DNA from: Anisus vortex
Taxonomy: Eukaryota; Mollusca; Gastropoda; Planorbidae
Length of the DNA stretch: 64,000 nt
Assembly: GCA_949126835.1 (NCBI GenBank)
Contig: OX421502.1
Span: 32,469,227 to 32,533,226 of the forward strand
Direction: 5' to 3'
Of this stretch, positions 1-12,025 are shown piece after piece (position 1 is the first letter of the stretch; each line of letters starts with the position of its first letter). The position numbers and the translations under genes were made by a program. The notes under the pieces are model-generated. The model worked only from the letters and a program-made list of their open reading frames with translations. It was not told the origin of the DNA and did not search any database.

Positions 1-475
1 CGCGTTTAAGAGGGCTGCCACTGTTTTACAAAGGCGTACACTGCTGTGGGAACGCGTGTTTGCATGTGTTATGTCAATGTATAATGCAGTATCAGTTACA
101 CGATTTCAATATTTATACAAGCACTACCCAGTTTGCTACTTGAAATCACTGTGCGTAAGTGTGTACTAGTATGTATGTGCATGTGTGTCTATGTGTGTGA
201 TGTTGCATCGACATTAACGGGGCCAGGTCCAGTGCTTCCAATGTTTGACTTCACAAATTCAATATTTAAAAAAAAGAGTATCCACATGTCCCGTAGATAA
301 TGAGTGGGAGAGGAAGAAATGAGGAGAGTACAACCGCAGGACACTATGGAGAAGAACATCCGTAATGCTACAATGGCTCCTTCTGAACAGAACCTTTATG
401 CGATTACGTTTGCCCGTGACTGAAATAGGCCTATATATTTTTTTTGTACAAACATGATAAAGTAAAGTACTGTTT
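1..475. other. unannotated AT-rich spacer
   Basis: I see no convincing gene or complete repeat here. Short TG-rich runs occur around 150-200. Confidence 0.4.
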
Positions 476-582
476 GGACCAAATTGATCATGGGGCCGGT
501 GAAGCAGCGTTCACCAGTTTCTGTGTCCACGGCATACTAGGGGATGTGTGGCCAGCACAATGCCCAGCCGCCTTTACAATCA
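476..582 (-). repeat. SINE core fragment (conserved central domain)
   Basis: On the minus strand this reads as a block with 'ggcggctgggcattgtgctg', 'gccacac', 'agtatgccgtgg' and 'cacagaaac'. The same block recurs at 9751-9850 (minus) and 54915-54978 (plus). At 9751-10002 it is joined to a tRNA-like head, so this copy is probably the headless 3' part of the same SINE family. From memory the core resembles the deeply conserved Nin-DC-type SINE domain; that assignment is unverified. Confidence 0.55.
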
Positions 583-773
583 TGATAAGCTGATAGTTTT
601 CCTGACTGATTCCTGTACCCGAATAACCATCTGAAAAAAAGAAATAGTAGGCCTATATGAAATAGTATAGCATTTGAATTCAGACAATAAGACACACGAG
701 AGAAAGAGAGAGGGGGGGGGGGGTGGGGGGAATAGTAAGCGAGAGCTCCTGGAAATAGCGACCTAAACAGTCA

Positions 774-905
774 TCATCTTTCCTTTGGGTTCCTTGTGGA
801 ACATAGTGCCTCTGTCAAAGCACGCCACTCTCCACGGTCTCTTGCTAGTCGCTTCAATTCTTCCCAGCTCTTTCCAGTTCTTCCAGTTTCAACCAATATG
901 CTTCG
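774..905 (-). pseudogene. RTE-like LINE 3' end (ORF2 C-terminus)
   Basis: The minus strand reads ARDRGEWRALTEALCSTRN followed closely by PKER and a TGA stop at 774-776. This is the usual C-terminal signature of RTE-like LINE polyproteins (RDRxxWRxLxxALC). The stop lies in a short ATG/GAT repeat that would be the 3' tail. Only the last ~40 codons remain. A second copy of the same tail lies at 18352-18456. Not functional. Confidence 0.6.
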
Positions 906-2040
906 TTAACCTATTTAAAATCTCGTTGGGCCGCCGATCTTTCAGCATCTTTCTACTGACCTGTTTCCCGATTTAATGCATTGGTCAGAAAAGATGTGAA
1001 AGTTGATTAATAACAGATAAATAGCTTAATAACACCGTTAGCTAAATCACTAAGTCTAGATATACTTCTGGATAGTTCAAATAAAGCATTACATTTGAAC
1101 AGAAATCACAACAAACCAGTGTAGACCTAGCCACCCACCAACGGAACATCACTTACAACTAAGTTCCAAACCCTAACCAAAATACAAAGCATCTGTGGCG
1201 CATAAGATAAGAAGTCAATAAATAATCAAGGTTCTACCATAAAGGTAGATAAATATATGGTGGGGGAAGGTGTTTGATTTATATGCCTTTCCACATTGCC
1301 TGCTCTGTATATTAACTCTCCCCCCCCACACACACACACACATATATAAAATTATCTCCGAGAGCACTTGCCTATATGCTTTACTTTTATATTTAATTTA
1401 CAGCCGGGTATTTCTGCGCTATATTATCATTGTGTGACAAGGCTTCAAAAGAAAGAGAAAAAAAAAGAAACTTCTCTATAGAGAATTTGCCACATTTTAG
1501 AACTAATACATACCTAATGCTCTACCATAAAATAAAGGATGGGTCGATCTTACTGACCTACTTTGAGAGAAAGAAATACAACGAGACTTGAACTTCAATG
1601 AACGTAATACTAAAGACTTGTTTGATATATTGTCTGACTAATCTTAATGAACTATTTTAATGTTTTATTTAATCTGTCTGTCATTTCTGGTCTGAGCTGC
1701 ATCATAATTCATAACCATCCCCCAAAAACGATGCTTAGGCTACTACAAACTTACCCTCTCAAATCATCTTCAGGCTAAAGATAGGTCACATCAGGCTAAA
1801 GAAACACATGTTCCGCAAACTACAAATTGGAACTATTTGTAACAAGTAAAATGTTTGCCCCTGCGGAACATCTCCCGAAAATGCGGAACATGTCCTTCAA
1901 ACCTGCTCCCCCCACCCTTGTACCACTCTACCCTGTCAGCCATATGGCCTCAGAAAACGTCCTTCAATAACAAACAATTTTGGTGGACTGGAGCAACTCA
2001 CAGTCACTGCGCAGTTCATCACAAGTATTGGAATTGATTT
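906..2040. other. unannotated spacer
   Basis: AT-rich sequence with a short C-run and CA repeat near 1320-1345. No recognised gene. Confidence 0.4.
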
Positions 2041-2048
2041 TCTAAATC

Positions 2049-2285
2049 ATGGATGGGAAACCGAAGACACGCGTACCAGACTTGGCACGCAGAGCGAATT
2101 TCGCAGCCCAGAAAGAGAAAAGGCGAAGGGTCGCAATGGAAATGGAAAAAGCGACACCTCAGAAGATCCAACGAAGTAAAATCCGCTGCCACTGGCTATC
2201 AAGCCACGCATCTTTGCGGCCAAAACTTTCGGGCAAGAAGAGACCTTATCAGCCATCTCCGGACCCACAAGCAACTATGACTTTT
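2049..2285 (+). pseudogene. LINE ORF2 C-terminal fragment with zinc-finger-like end
   Basis: The plus strand encodes a lysine/arginine-rich stretch and then CGQNFRARRDLISHLRTHK. This matches the C-terminal zinc-knuckle tail of many mollusc jockey/CR1-like LINE proteins (CxxCxRxFRARIGLISHLRTH). The first cysteine of the CxxC pair is missing and the basic stretch is split between two frames. An A-rich stretch follows near 2350-2400. It is a decayed 3' fragment; the clade is uncertain. Confidence 0.45.
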
Positions 2286-3360
2286 GTCAGAGGGTGGTCT
2301 TCATCGCAACCGATGGACAGGTATTATCATTATAAAATGCAGCAAGTTGAATTTAAAAAAAATAAAAAATTAGGCATCAAAATTTGCAGATTTGCGAAAA
2401 AAATATGGAAGGAGGCTGTTTAGGAAAGTCATATCTGCTAGGCCAAGCAGAGGCAAAGAGGTCACTTAGACTTGACCACTCAGAAGTAACTAAATATGTA
2501 CCCGACTTTGAAAATTTAGCGAAGCGCGTTCAAGGACAATGCGCTCGTTAGTTTATAGTTTATTTTTATAATTTATTTTTCTCTATATATACACCAATCT
2601 ACATGCTAATTTCATTTAAAAAATGTTTATTGTTTTATTATTTTAATAAATATAAGAGGCTTCAATGCTAGTATTATATTATGTAATTATGTAATTGTTG
2701 AAATTATGAATGTTTTTAAACAATTAATGCAGGAAATGTTTATTTACAACTGTTTATATCTTTAATTACTAGTAGAAATAAATACCATAATGCTTGATTT
2801 ATATAAGGAAATAATAATTAATACGTAAAGTTAGCTGCATTACAAAACATAACTTGTTTGGTATCACTATAGAATCAAATGTGTAAAATTTATCTAAAGG
2901 GAGATAATTAACCCGTTTTTATTAGCGTTAATATTTCTAAATGTTTTCATTTTTTTCCTTTATTATAAAAATATAAGTGGCTTACAATTAGATCTATAGT
3001 TTTACAATGATAATAAATTTTTTTTTTAAATTGTTGAAAATTATACAAATATTATTTGAGTGAAAAAATATAGATCTATGTACATTTTAAAACTTAAAAC
3101 ACTACATTAACTACCCACTTTGTATGATTACTAGGCATCTATGACGCTTTACCTATAATGCATTGTGTCAAACAACAACAGTTATAGTTATGATAGGAAA
3201 ATCTCTGTTAGGCTGAGATCAAAATATAATAAAATGACACACGAGTGGAGTGGACGAAAAAGAAATTAATTTTAGCAGGTGCCAGAATTAAATCTTTACA
3301 ACTAAATTAATGTTTTAGACATTAACCATTAATGTGAAAGTTCAGTAAAGTTATTTTGCT
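2286..3360. other. unannotated AT-rich spacer
   Basis: Very AT-rich, with many TTTTA/TAAAT runs and no sustained reading frame. Nothing recognised. Confidence 0.4.
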
Positions 3361-3512
3361 TTTGACCTTCGTCTTGCTACGGCGCTTAATAAATTGTCTT
3401 ATGAAAAAAAAAAATTAAATAGTAGTGACGGTTGACTTTCAGGCTGTTGTCACGCTGAATGATGTAGAAATCAGAGTTTGGCACACTTTTAGCAAAAGGT
3501 TGCCGACCCCTG
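3361..3512. mobile_element. hAT MITE fragment, right end only
   Basis: It ends in 'aaaggttgccgacccctg', a typical hAT terminal repeat. Its 'gctgttgtcacgctgaatga' segment is the inverted counterpart of part of the MITE at 3737-3964, so the two are relatives in opposite orientation. The other terminus was not found. Confidence 0.45.
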
Positions 3513-3736
3513 ATCTAAATCCTTCAACATACACTTGAGAACGAAGAAGAAGAAGAAGTCTGGAATATTTTACTATTCTACCCATTTTAAGAGGTTAAAA
3601 ATTGCCATTATTTCTTAGTAATGTATTCTATAATATACAATCAACATCAACAACTGAGAAACGTTCTTGCAACGAAACTTAATTATAATTATAAGACATC
3701 AACGTATTGACTAAGGCAATTTTTCTTACATTATTA

Positions 3737-3964
3737 CAGGGGTCGGCAACCTTTTGATAATAGCGAGCCAAAGTAGGATTTCATAGGCCTATTCATCCAA
3801 CGTGACAACAGCTTAAAGGCATACTGCACTTGCCGTCAGTTACTTATCAAAGAGGCCTGAATTAACTTTTTTTTTTTGGGGGGGGTGGGGGGGGCTTACG
3901 CGTGCCATTTAAAATCGCTCTGCGTGCCGAGTCTGGCAGGCGAGCCATAGGTTGCCGACACCTA
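3737..3964. mobile_element. hAT-type MITE with 8-bp target duplication
   Basis: It starts with 'caggggtcggcaacctttt' and ends with 'ataggttgccgacaccta', an imperfect inverted repeat of the start. Exact 8-bp copies of 'cattatta' flank it at 3729-3736 and 3965-3972, as expected for hAT transposition. It is non-coding and 228 bp long. The last bases are mutated from the expected cccctg. Confidence 0.8.
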
Positions 3965-3972
3965 CATTATTA

Positions 3973-4794
3973 ACTTCCGTCCTTTAAATGTACATGTAGG
4001 CCATATAGACCCAAGGCCAGCCACACTCTCATTCAATACAATAATTTCAGCCTGAAAGGGGAGCATTGGTTTGATCAAGGAGTGACATATTTGTATTTAA
4101 CAAGACAATTCTTTTTTTTTTATTGTTTCATTTTTGTGGTGCGCTACACTTTAAAGAGGGAAGTAATAATATTTGTACCAAAGTTGTTTTTTAATTAAAA
4201 TCCAGGTTCCTTGTATCTAGTTCATGGGTCCTTACGGCCGTTTGGCTTCGTCGACCAATTATATAAAGTATAAAAAGGGATTGTAAGGCATGCACAATTC
4301 TCGACCTACCTTTTACTTGACTTCAAAAACAATCTCATCACAAACGTTCTTTTGGGCGTTATTAATCGCTTCAACTTTCACCAGACATTTAAATCCAATG
4401 TAAACACAAACACCTTCAACTTTTTAGTTGACAGGAATATAAAAACAAAAAACAAACTGAACAAAGTCAAAAGTTTACATTGTATAAAAAAATACATTTC
4501 CAGCCAATGAAATGCTGGGAGGTGTATTTCGAAACTTAACTTAAGGTAAAATGTATTTCAGACTTTAATTGATACAGAAATATAAACGGTTTACCTACAC
4601 AGTGAGGCCGATATCTTAAGTGAAATCTGCATCTATTAATTGAATAGCTCAATTGTAAGTAGAAGGCCTAGTGTTTGATTGTCAATAGTTCAGTATAGAT
4701 CTTGATTGATTGAGTTTATGGAATTTCATTGGTATTTAAGTATAGTCTGTACTTTTTCAAAAGCCTGCTGGATAAACATCGTGGGTCTAAAGTT
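3973..4794. other. unannotated spacer
   Basis: AT-rich; no gene or repeat recognised. Confidence 0.4.
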
Positions 4795-5135
4795 ATCTAT
4801 CTGATTATCCGTCTATCTCTCTGTCTTTTTATTTATAAATATACATTTCTGTCAATCAATCTATCTTTCTCTCTCTATCTATGTATGTAGGCCTATGTAT
4901 ATATCTATCTATCTATCTTTCTGTCTGTCTATGTTTCTCTCTCTATCTCTATGTTTCTATATATCATCTATCTCTCTATCTTGCTATATATATAGGCCTA
5001 AACCAATCTATCTGTGAGTATGTCTTTCAACCTATTACTCTTCCTTTATCAGTCTATATGTGGTCTGTGTGTTTATCCACATGTCTGTAAATCTCTCTAG
5101 TTATATATATACATATATCTATCAGAGAGTGTATT
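4795..5135. repeat. TCTA/CTGT microsatellite-rich tract
   Basis: Interrupted tetranucleotide runs (tcta, ctgt, ctct) extend over about 340 bp. Reading frames here are artefacts of the repeat. Confidence 0.8.
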
Positions 5136-5344
5136 TCAATTTCTGATTCAGCACAATAACTAAGTGATAATTAAAAATAACAAGGGGGATTAGTATGTGA
5201 TCCAAATAAAAAAACGGGAGGCAATTTTTATGCATTTTAGTGATTAACATTACTTTCTACAGCCTAGGTCTGATCGAGATGTAACCTCGCTGCTCTTTAA
5301 TAGGGGCATTTACCACTAAGGGTATGATTAGCGTATTACTACAT

Positions 5345-5446
5345 ATTTCGTTGTCTGTCTGTATTCTGTAACTGTCGTCTGCGCATAGAACTGTCACCAA
5401 CGGGATATGCGCTATATAAGCACCGTTGTTATTATTATTATTATTT
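5345..5446 (+). repeat. L2-like LINE 3' tail
   Basis: It contains 'cgttgtctgt', 'gcgcatagaactgt' and 'gggatatgcgcta', then an ATT repeat. The same tail ends the L2-like LINE at 19262-20205 and recurs inverted at 30095-30235. A microsatellite 3' end is typical of L2/CR1-like elements. Confidence 0.65.
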
Positions 5447-7136
5447 TCTATTTTACAATGTGACATTAAGCAAGAACGAGGTGGCACAGAAAGTGCAACA
5501 ACAAACAAATAATTGCAAATAATAACAATAGTATTTGTATTATTTGTATGTTATCTAAAGTAAATAATTATCAACAAGTTGCAAACATAAGTGAAGCAGT
5601 TGCAAGAAAATTCGACCCAGACACAAGGCGAATGAACGTATTATAAGAACAAAATCAAACCAGTTCTAATAAGAATTAATTAGCTGTAAGAAGAATCAAT
5701 CAATTAGCTGGAGTTCATGATTGAATGAAGGGAGTGGGATTAATATACCATCCCCGCCCCTCACTCCCCTCATTCTCTCTAGCGTCAACTGTGTGTGTAT
5801 GTGTGTGTGTATTCAATGAAATGAGCTAACCTGATTGAATGCCTACGTTTCTTAAACTGCGCCCCATTCCACCCTCCACCCACGTTGAATGCCAAGCTCA
5901 TACATGCCCCCCTCCACCCTACTGCCCCCCTTTCCACCCCACTGCTCCCTCCACCCCACTGCCCCCCTCTCCATCCTACCCCACACCACCCCTTCCCAAA
6001 CTTCTATCTGTGTGAACACCTTGTGTAAGTCTTGTCAACATTTACATACGGTGACGACTGTGTGTGGTTTTTTTTAAACTTACATTGGTAAGATAAACAT
6101 AAGACGTGCTATGAAATACATTTCATTAAATAGTATGAGAGAAGGAGACAGAGAGAGACCGAGAGAAAGAGAGACATAGAGAGAGAGAGAGTAGATAGCG
6201 ATTATTGTAAGTAGGCCTATGGACTGGAACCATATCTAGAGTAGATAGACCTTCATTATTAAAAGTAGGCCTATTGACTATTGACTGGAACCATATCTAG
6301 ATGTTGAAATAATGAATTGTTTTTGTGGGTTTTTTTTAAAACACAAACGAAGGGAGAATACTCAATACATTTTTTTTTTGCTTTTACAATTACTTCCCAT
6401 TATTATCTGTCATCGCCTGATTACCATAAACTATGCACGCGTCATAAATCTGTGACGAAAAGACGTGTCGTTCCTGTCGCCGAGCACAGCGTGCTCCTTG
6501 TGTCTATTAATAATGTATACAGGTTATTTAAAGGTAGATGGAAATGTTTCCCCTTCAAGTCTTAAACTAAAACGAACTGTGCTGTGTGTGTAAAGGGAGT
6601 GAGGGGGGGGGGGGGAGAAATGGGGGAGGGACGGTGACAGTTAAGAGGTAAAAAAAAGGGGAGTAGGTAACGAAACCAGTTTATAAAACCCAGTTTGCAC
6701 GAGAAAATGTCTTTCAGAAACCGGTTTTCTTACCTAACACGGACAGGTACATAATCTTTACTCCCCCCTCCTCCCCCAATCCTCGTTATGTGCGACATTG
6801 CAACACATGTATAGAATGTTCTAGATCTAAAGATCGTCACAATTTTTTTTTCTTTACTTTATTAACTGTAGACTATACAGACTGTGTTGCGTGTGTATTG
6901 TAAGACTGTATAGTGCTTACACAACAGTCATGTGTATACCATTGCAATTGTGTTTGAATGCAGCATGTAAACGATAATTCGTCGTCTAATTATGAGTTAG
7001 TTATGTTGTCTCGACCCTTAGAACTTTAGCTTACTTATCTAACTCAATATTTACTTGTATCAAAGTATCATAACATAATGACTATATTACATTTATGAAA
7101 AGGATGTATTAAACTGTATAAGCAAACGAAAGTATA
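5447..7136. other. spacer with simple repeats
   Basis: No gene recognised. It contains C-rich 'ccaccc' runs at 5870-6000, a GA-rich microsatellite at 6133-6195, and a local duplication of 'ggactggaaccatatctag' at 6220-6302. A G-run lies near 6602. Confidence 0.4.
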
Positions 7137-7144
7137 GTCTAGAC

Positions 7145-7520
7145 CAGGGATCGGGAACCTATGGCTCGCGAGCCAGATGTGGCTCTATTGATGGCTGCAT
7201 CTGGCTCGCAGACAAATGTTCGATTATAAAAAAAAAATGTTTCTTTAGACTACTTTGATCTAGGCCTACATATTAATTGCATATCAGTATTTCATTCTAC
7301 AAATGAGCTAAAGTCTGCTGCACCTCAGCGTCAGAAGTGGTAAAGGAGATAAACTCCGCTGACCTAAAAGAGAGAAAAATAGCAACCCTGCATTCATTGT
7401 AATTAAAGGGAAATTTACTTTAATTTGTAGTTTTAAACATAATGTATGGCTCTCACAGAATTAATTTTCAAAATATGTGGTTTCCATAGCTCTCTCAGAC
7501 AAAAAGATTCCCGACCCCTG
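7145..7520. mobile_element. hAT-type MITE with exact 8-bp target duplication
   Basis: The termini are 'cagggatcgggaaccta' and 'gattcccgacccctg'. The duplication 'gtctagac' (itself a palindrome) is exact at 7137-7144 and 7521-7528. The interior has 'ggctcgcgagccagatgtgg', common in hAT non-autonomous elements. 376 bp, non-coding. Confidence 0.85.
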
Positions 7521-7640
7521 GTCTAGACATACCGGTAAATAAGGTCAATGATAAAACTAAATAAAATTACATTTATAGATAGGCCTATACATTTTAATAC
7601 ATGTAAATAACATTGGCTACACCTGCTGTCTTATAATTAT

Positions 7641-7813
7641 AAGTTTACAGACGTTCCTTCTAGTTAGAAGGTTTTACGTCCACTAGGTTCTAGATAGAAG
7701 ATTATTACGTCCACTAGGCCCAAAACTGAAGAGCGGCGGGGATTGGTCGGCGACAGGGCTAGAACCCGAACCGTTTGTTGACAGTCCGGTGAACTAACCA
7801 CGTGACCAGCTGA
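7641..7813 (-). repeat. tRNA-derived SINE, copy 1
   Basis: In minus orientation it has a tRNA-like head: an A-box region near 'tggtcacgtggttagttcac' and a B box 'gggttctagccc'. A body follows, and a tail 'gaaggaacgtctgtaaactt'. The tail contains a short internal duplication of the 'ttctagttagaag/ctagatagaag' segment. Other copies lie at 7838, 14521, 14925 and 28463. Confidence 0.75.
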
Positions 7814-7837
7814 CGTCACATAGCCATGTCTTACATG

Positions 7838-7978
7838 TTTACAAATGTTCCTTCTCGGAAAAAGACTATTACATCCTTGGACCAAAACTCCTGCAGGTCG
7901 GCAGGGATTGGAGATAGCAGCGGGCTAGTACCCGTGTCATCACGTTGACAGTCCGGTGTACTAAGCCATTCGGCCGCT
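7838..7978 (-). repeat. tRNA-derived SINE, copy 2 (diverged)
   Basis: Same family and orientation as copy 1, only about 25 bp away. It keeps 'gttgacagtccggtg' near the A box and the 'gaacatttgtaaac' tail, but the B box is altered ('gggtactagccc'). Confidence 0.65.
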
Positions 7979-8197
7979 AGGCCTACTACCACTAAAAGGA
8001 AATCAATCTTTCTAACTTTTATTTACACATGACTTACTAATGACCTGAATTAATTTGACTTACGTGGAATTGTCTAAGTAGGCCATCGGACTAACTTTTA
8101 GTAATAGTCAATTTTATAAAACCCGGGGAGTGATTGGGGTGGGTGCGCCGTCTTCCTATAGTATTTATTATAAAACATGTGAATGTGTGCTTAAACG
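7979..8197. other. short spacer
   Basis: No recognised feature. The duplication 'cttaaacg' next to the following MITE lies at 8190-8197. Confidence 0.35.
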
Positions 8198-8479
8198 CAG
8201 GGCCGACTCGTCCATATAGGCAAACTAGGGGGGGGGGGGGGCTTAAAAATATGAACTCAATTAAAGTTTAGTAGGCCTACTACTACGCGCTACTAGCATA
8301 GGCAGACGAATTACAAGGTAATTAAAGGCAAAGGGTGTTTTATTTAAGTTGTCTTTAAAAAAAAATAGGAAAGTATGCCGTAACACTAGGCTACTCAGTT
8401 TGTCCCCGCCGAAGGCACTTTAATGTTTGCGCAGAATTTGTTTTCGCCTAAGGCCTCAAAAACCCTAGAGCCGGTCCTG
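8198..8479. mobile_element. hAT-type MITE (cagggccgactcgtcc family)
   Basis: The left end is 'cagggccgactcgtccatat' and the right end 'ctagagccggtcctg'. A second copy in the opposite orientation lies at 38431-38763. The flanks 'cttaaacg' and 'cgtaaatg' match at 6 of 8 bases, so the duplication is eroded. A G-run lies inside. Confidence 0.65.
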
Positions 8480-9068
8480 CGTAAATGGAGGGCAAACTTC
8501 ATGTACAGTACATCTGTTTACTATAATATAAAGGTTAAATATAAAAATTATAATTATTCAAGCTGTATAATCATTGAGGGGAGGGAGATGTATAGGAGGT
8601 GAACAAGACACAGGCTCAATCCAGATGTCTGTTATTGTAATTCTAGAATACACGACGACGCGCTTCGACTCAAAACATCTATTCATAACATACAGCCACA
8701 CCGACCTATACAAAAGCTGTTCATTTCTTTTAAGCAGTGGTTCTCAAAAAATCCCTTGCCTGACAGCACCTTAACATTTTTTGTTAGATTTTTGAAAAAA
8801 AAAACAAAAACACGATAAAAATTAACTACCAAAAATCATAGTAAAATAGAATGATCTTAATGACAAATTTTAAGAAATGATTTTAAAACTTTTATTTATA
8901 AAATTTTAATTTCAATGGGTGGTAATGGATGAATCTGCTTTGTCTGAAACCATTTTTTGTCTCAATGTTTGGCGTTGGTCCGCAAAGATCAACTGTCTAG
9001 TATTTTGTCGCATTAAATGTTTCTGGATTTCGTTTCAACAGCAAGTAGCTGAGGAAAGCTTTCTTTTA

Positions 9069-9453
9069 CAGGGTTCTCACATTTTTTTCTGAAAAAAATC
9101 AAGGCTGTTTACAGACTATTTCAAGGCTATAAGAGCCAAATTCCAGGCTGCTGGAACACGTTATTTAGAAAATGGTCACACCCCTCCTCCCCCTAAGTGA
9201 CCTAAATATTGCGTGAATGAGGTCAGGTATTAATCTAAGGCTCGGTCAGTGGGCGTTTATAGCGTATAAAAATGGGATTGGCGTTTTTTGTCTGACCTTG
9301 ATTTTTATAATAAATTTAGATATAAATATAGATTAAAATAAATTTCCAGACTGACAACTATTTTTTCAGGCTAAAATGCCAATATTCAAGGTTTTCCAGA
9401 CTTTGATTTATTTTTTTTTTACTTTACACTTTTCAGACTGTGTGAGAATCCTG
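9069..9453. mobile_element. nested TIR MITE (cagggttctcaca ends)
   Basis: The left end 'cagggttctcaca' and right end 'tgtgtgagaatcctg' form an imperfect inverted repeat. The interior repeats 'tcaaggct' and 'ccaggct' motifs. No clear target duplication is left. Confidence 0.5.
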
Positions 9454-9750
9454 CTTATATACCCAAAATGTGGCTGCAAACGGAATCATCACAATTAAAG
9501 AAATTTCGATTTTTTTAAATAAAATTACTATAGCACTATTCCTGAACTAAAGTGGATTTACCCTTTGAGTGAAGCAAGATTATTTTAGACTCGTACCGTA
9601 ATCAGGTTTCTTTGCAAATTTAGATAAAGTCAGGGAGTTGAGTGTTATTAGATTTAATAAGGTTCACTGCTTTAATCAATCAACCGAGATCATCAGCCAT
9701 GGTTTTCACTATTAAGTCTTGCGATAAATCGTGCAGTGTTATGTAAGTTA

Positions 9751-10002
9751 AGTATCCCGTTGGGCCAAATTGATCCATAGTTTCAGTGGTCACGGCATAC
9801 TAGGGGACTGTTTTGGCCAGCTCAATGCCCAGCCGCCTTTACTTTACCCCGACTGATGTCAGATACCCATCAGAGCTGGGTACACTCAGGGACACCCTGC
9901 AGCGCCGTAAACTAATCCTAGCCTTAACCAGGATTCGAACCCAGGACCTTATAGGTACGCAAACCGAACGCGCTGCCCTTCGGCCACCGAGTGTTGTAGG
10001 GC
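9751..10002 (-). repeat. tRNA-derived SINE with conserved core
   Basis: On the minus strand it begins with a tRNA-like head: A-box region 'gtggccgaagggcagcg' and a near-perfect B box 'gggttcgaatcc'. A core with 'gtaaaggcggctgggcattg' and 'agtatgccgtgaccactg' follows. Headless copies of the core lie at 476-582 and 54890-54978. The architecture is that of Pol III-transcribed SINEs with a shared central domain; a functional tRNA is excluded because it cannot fold as one. Confidence 0.7.
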
Positions 10003-10244
10003 CGAATTCAGATAAGACTACTGATGAGCCTAAACGATGCACACAATATATTTTAAACAGATACAGTGTTATTCCTTCTTCCACAACAGTCTTCCAGAAG
10101 GACCAATAAAGTCAGATAACATAACTCAGCGGTAGGCAAATCAATGCAAGAAAAAAATGTGTCTATAGTTAATTATTCAAATGAAATCCGTTCACGGTCT
10201 TTTATAGGACCGCTGACGACAGTTTGAGAAACACTGCTCAATTG

Positions 10245-10540
10245 ATGGTTCTTTTTTGCAGCCACCGCCTTCTAATATGCTTATATTATATGTGTAGACT
10301 CTATAAATTTATTATATGTAGCCTTCATATCTAGCTGTTCTGTTGTATTCTAAAGTGCGTTGCTTGATGGTGGGGGTAGGCGTTTTTAAGGAGTTCATGG
10401 TTTGGGTAATACCAAAACAAACGAAATAAGAGTGTTTTTATCTGACAGTTTCTCACGCCCAGGTCCCCTGTGGTAGTAAAGGTTTACACAAAAAATATCT
10501 TGAACAAAAACACTTTTCCAGGCAAACGAGAAGAACTTAT
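10245..10540. other. unannotated spacer
   Basis: No gene or repeat recognised. Confidence 0.35.
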
Positions 10541-10885
10541 CTTATGTATTACAGACGCTCCTTCTATAAGGAAGATTACTGCATACTACGCTCATCCATG
10601 GTCCAAGTCTAGTCGCATCTTTATTAATGTTTTAAATAATGTTAAGTTACTGGTTTGTTCAGGCAACCCATTCCATGCCCGATTGCCACTCGGGGAGAAA
10701 GAGTACTTATATGCATTTGTTCTCGCATAAGGGATACAGAAAGTGTTTTTTGTCCTTATGTTTATCTGAGCATTGCAACAGGTTGTTATTGGCTTGTATT
10801 TCTAAATTAGAGTTGAATGTCTTATGTGTTATTACTATTTTACTCTTTGCACCTCTGGTGATTGCTGCTTCAACGGCCCTATGGA
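10541..10885 (-). pseudogene. LINE family B, 3' end (CR1/L2-type ORF2 C-terminus)
   Basis: The minus strand encodes a degraded C-terminus: 'RGAKSKIVITHKTFNSNLEI', then 'NNLLQ', then in shifted frames 'YSFFPR' and a 'LPEQ'-like motif. The order 'EDRRAKSK...NSNL...YSFFPxxIxxxNGLPE' is that of the ORF2 C-terminus of CR1/L2/jockey-like LINEs. It ends with the tail 'atagaaggagcgtctgtaat', shared with the tRNA SINE. Relatives: 15653-15898, 15903-16010 with 26656-26740, and 35046-35265. Confidence 0.65.
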
Positions 10886-12025
10886 TCAATTTGTCCGGTT
10901 TTTTTTTTACAGGTACTGATCGACCCGACCTATTGATAGTTAGCTAGGATAGTTATAAAACCGAGTCTTGCTAAACTAACTTAAATTGATAAAATTAATA
11001 AAAATAAGAATATAACTAACACATATTCAAATTTTAATAGAATTTTCAAATACATGTAGACTATGTCAAAAGAAAAACCATCCAAGTATTTCAACTCTAA
11101 AAAAAAAAGTTGTTTCTAAGCTTGCCCTTGTGTATTAGGGGAAGCAACAATGAAATTGCAAAACACAATTAAAACTTATCAGTTGTCGAACCTTGGTGTA
11201 AATTTAACTAAAGCTATAAAAAAATATATAAGGATGAAGCAAAAGAATAAAAGGTTAGACTAGACAATAAATTAAAAAGAAACATTTATATAATATTTGC
11301 CTAACATACCTTTAAGACTTAAACTAGAAATTATATTTGCTTTAGAAAATATATAAACTGAGAAATACTATGTACAATAAACAAAATGTGTTCTTGCCCC
11401 TAAAATTATCACATTAGTAATGTTTTCATAGTTTGTCCATAAGATTAACTTTGGTTATTAGACACACAAAAAATCATGCACAAATAAATAAACAGAGCAG
11501 AGGATACACAACAGAGAAATTATTAAATAAAAAATGTATATACCCCCCCCGTCCCGAGAAGTAACAAAAAATGAAATTAACATTCAATGTTCTAATTTTT
11601 TCTACCTAAACACTATAGCTAATCAAAATTATACATAATTGCATTTATAATTATGAGATACACTTTTGAGAACAAACATTTTAAGAAAAGAAACATTTAA
11701 AAAAATACAATTTTATATCTATACTTAGAATGCAAAGCAAATAAAATTGCAATTCAATGTGTAGACAATACTTTAACTCATGGTCACAAGACTAGAAATG
11801 AAATCATTTTTAGAATAATGCATTTAGGTAATAAAATTATTTGTTGAAGAAGAAACTATATGTATAGTTAAAATAAACATGTAAAGGATTATTGCTCCCT
11901 TTTCCCCAATGGCAGGTAGCAATGCTGTGCTAGAAAACAAAAGCTAAATAAATAGGTTGTATTTTTTCTTGATAAAATGTTCTAAACAATATCAATGACT
12001 GGCACAATAAACTATGTTACCTAAT
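10886..12025. other. AT-rich 3' flank of the nuclear-receptor-like gene
   Basis: A 1.1-kb AT-rich stretch lies downstream (minus strand) of the stop at 12026-12028. It may hold that gene's 3' UTR, but no clear polyadenylation signal could be assigned. No other gene seen. Confidence 0.35.

Larger units (their letters stand above)
8735..10236. mobile_element. probable TIR element, carrying nested repeats
   Basis: The left end 'cagtggttctcaaa' pairs with the right end 'tttgagaaacactg'. Inside are the nested element 9069-9453 and a SINE at 9751-10002. The flanking 8-mers (cttttaag, ctcaattg) do not match, so the ends could belong to two elements. No coding sequence recognised. Confidence 0.4.

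Noticed and set aside
9893..10002. tRNA gene with B box gggttcgaatcc on the minus strand
   Set aside because: The acceptor and anticodon stems do not pair, and it is joined to a SINE core found elsewhere.
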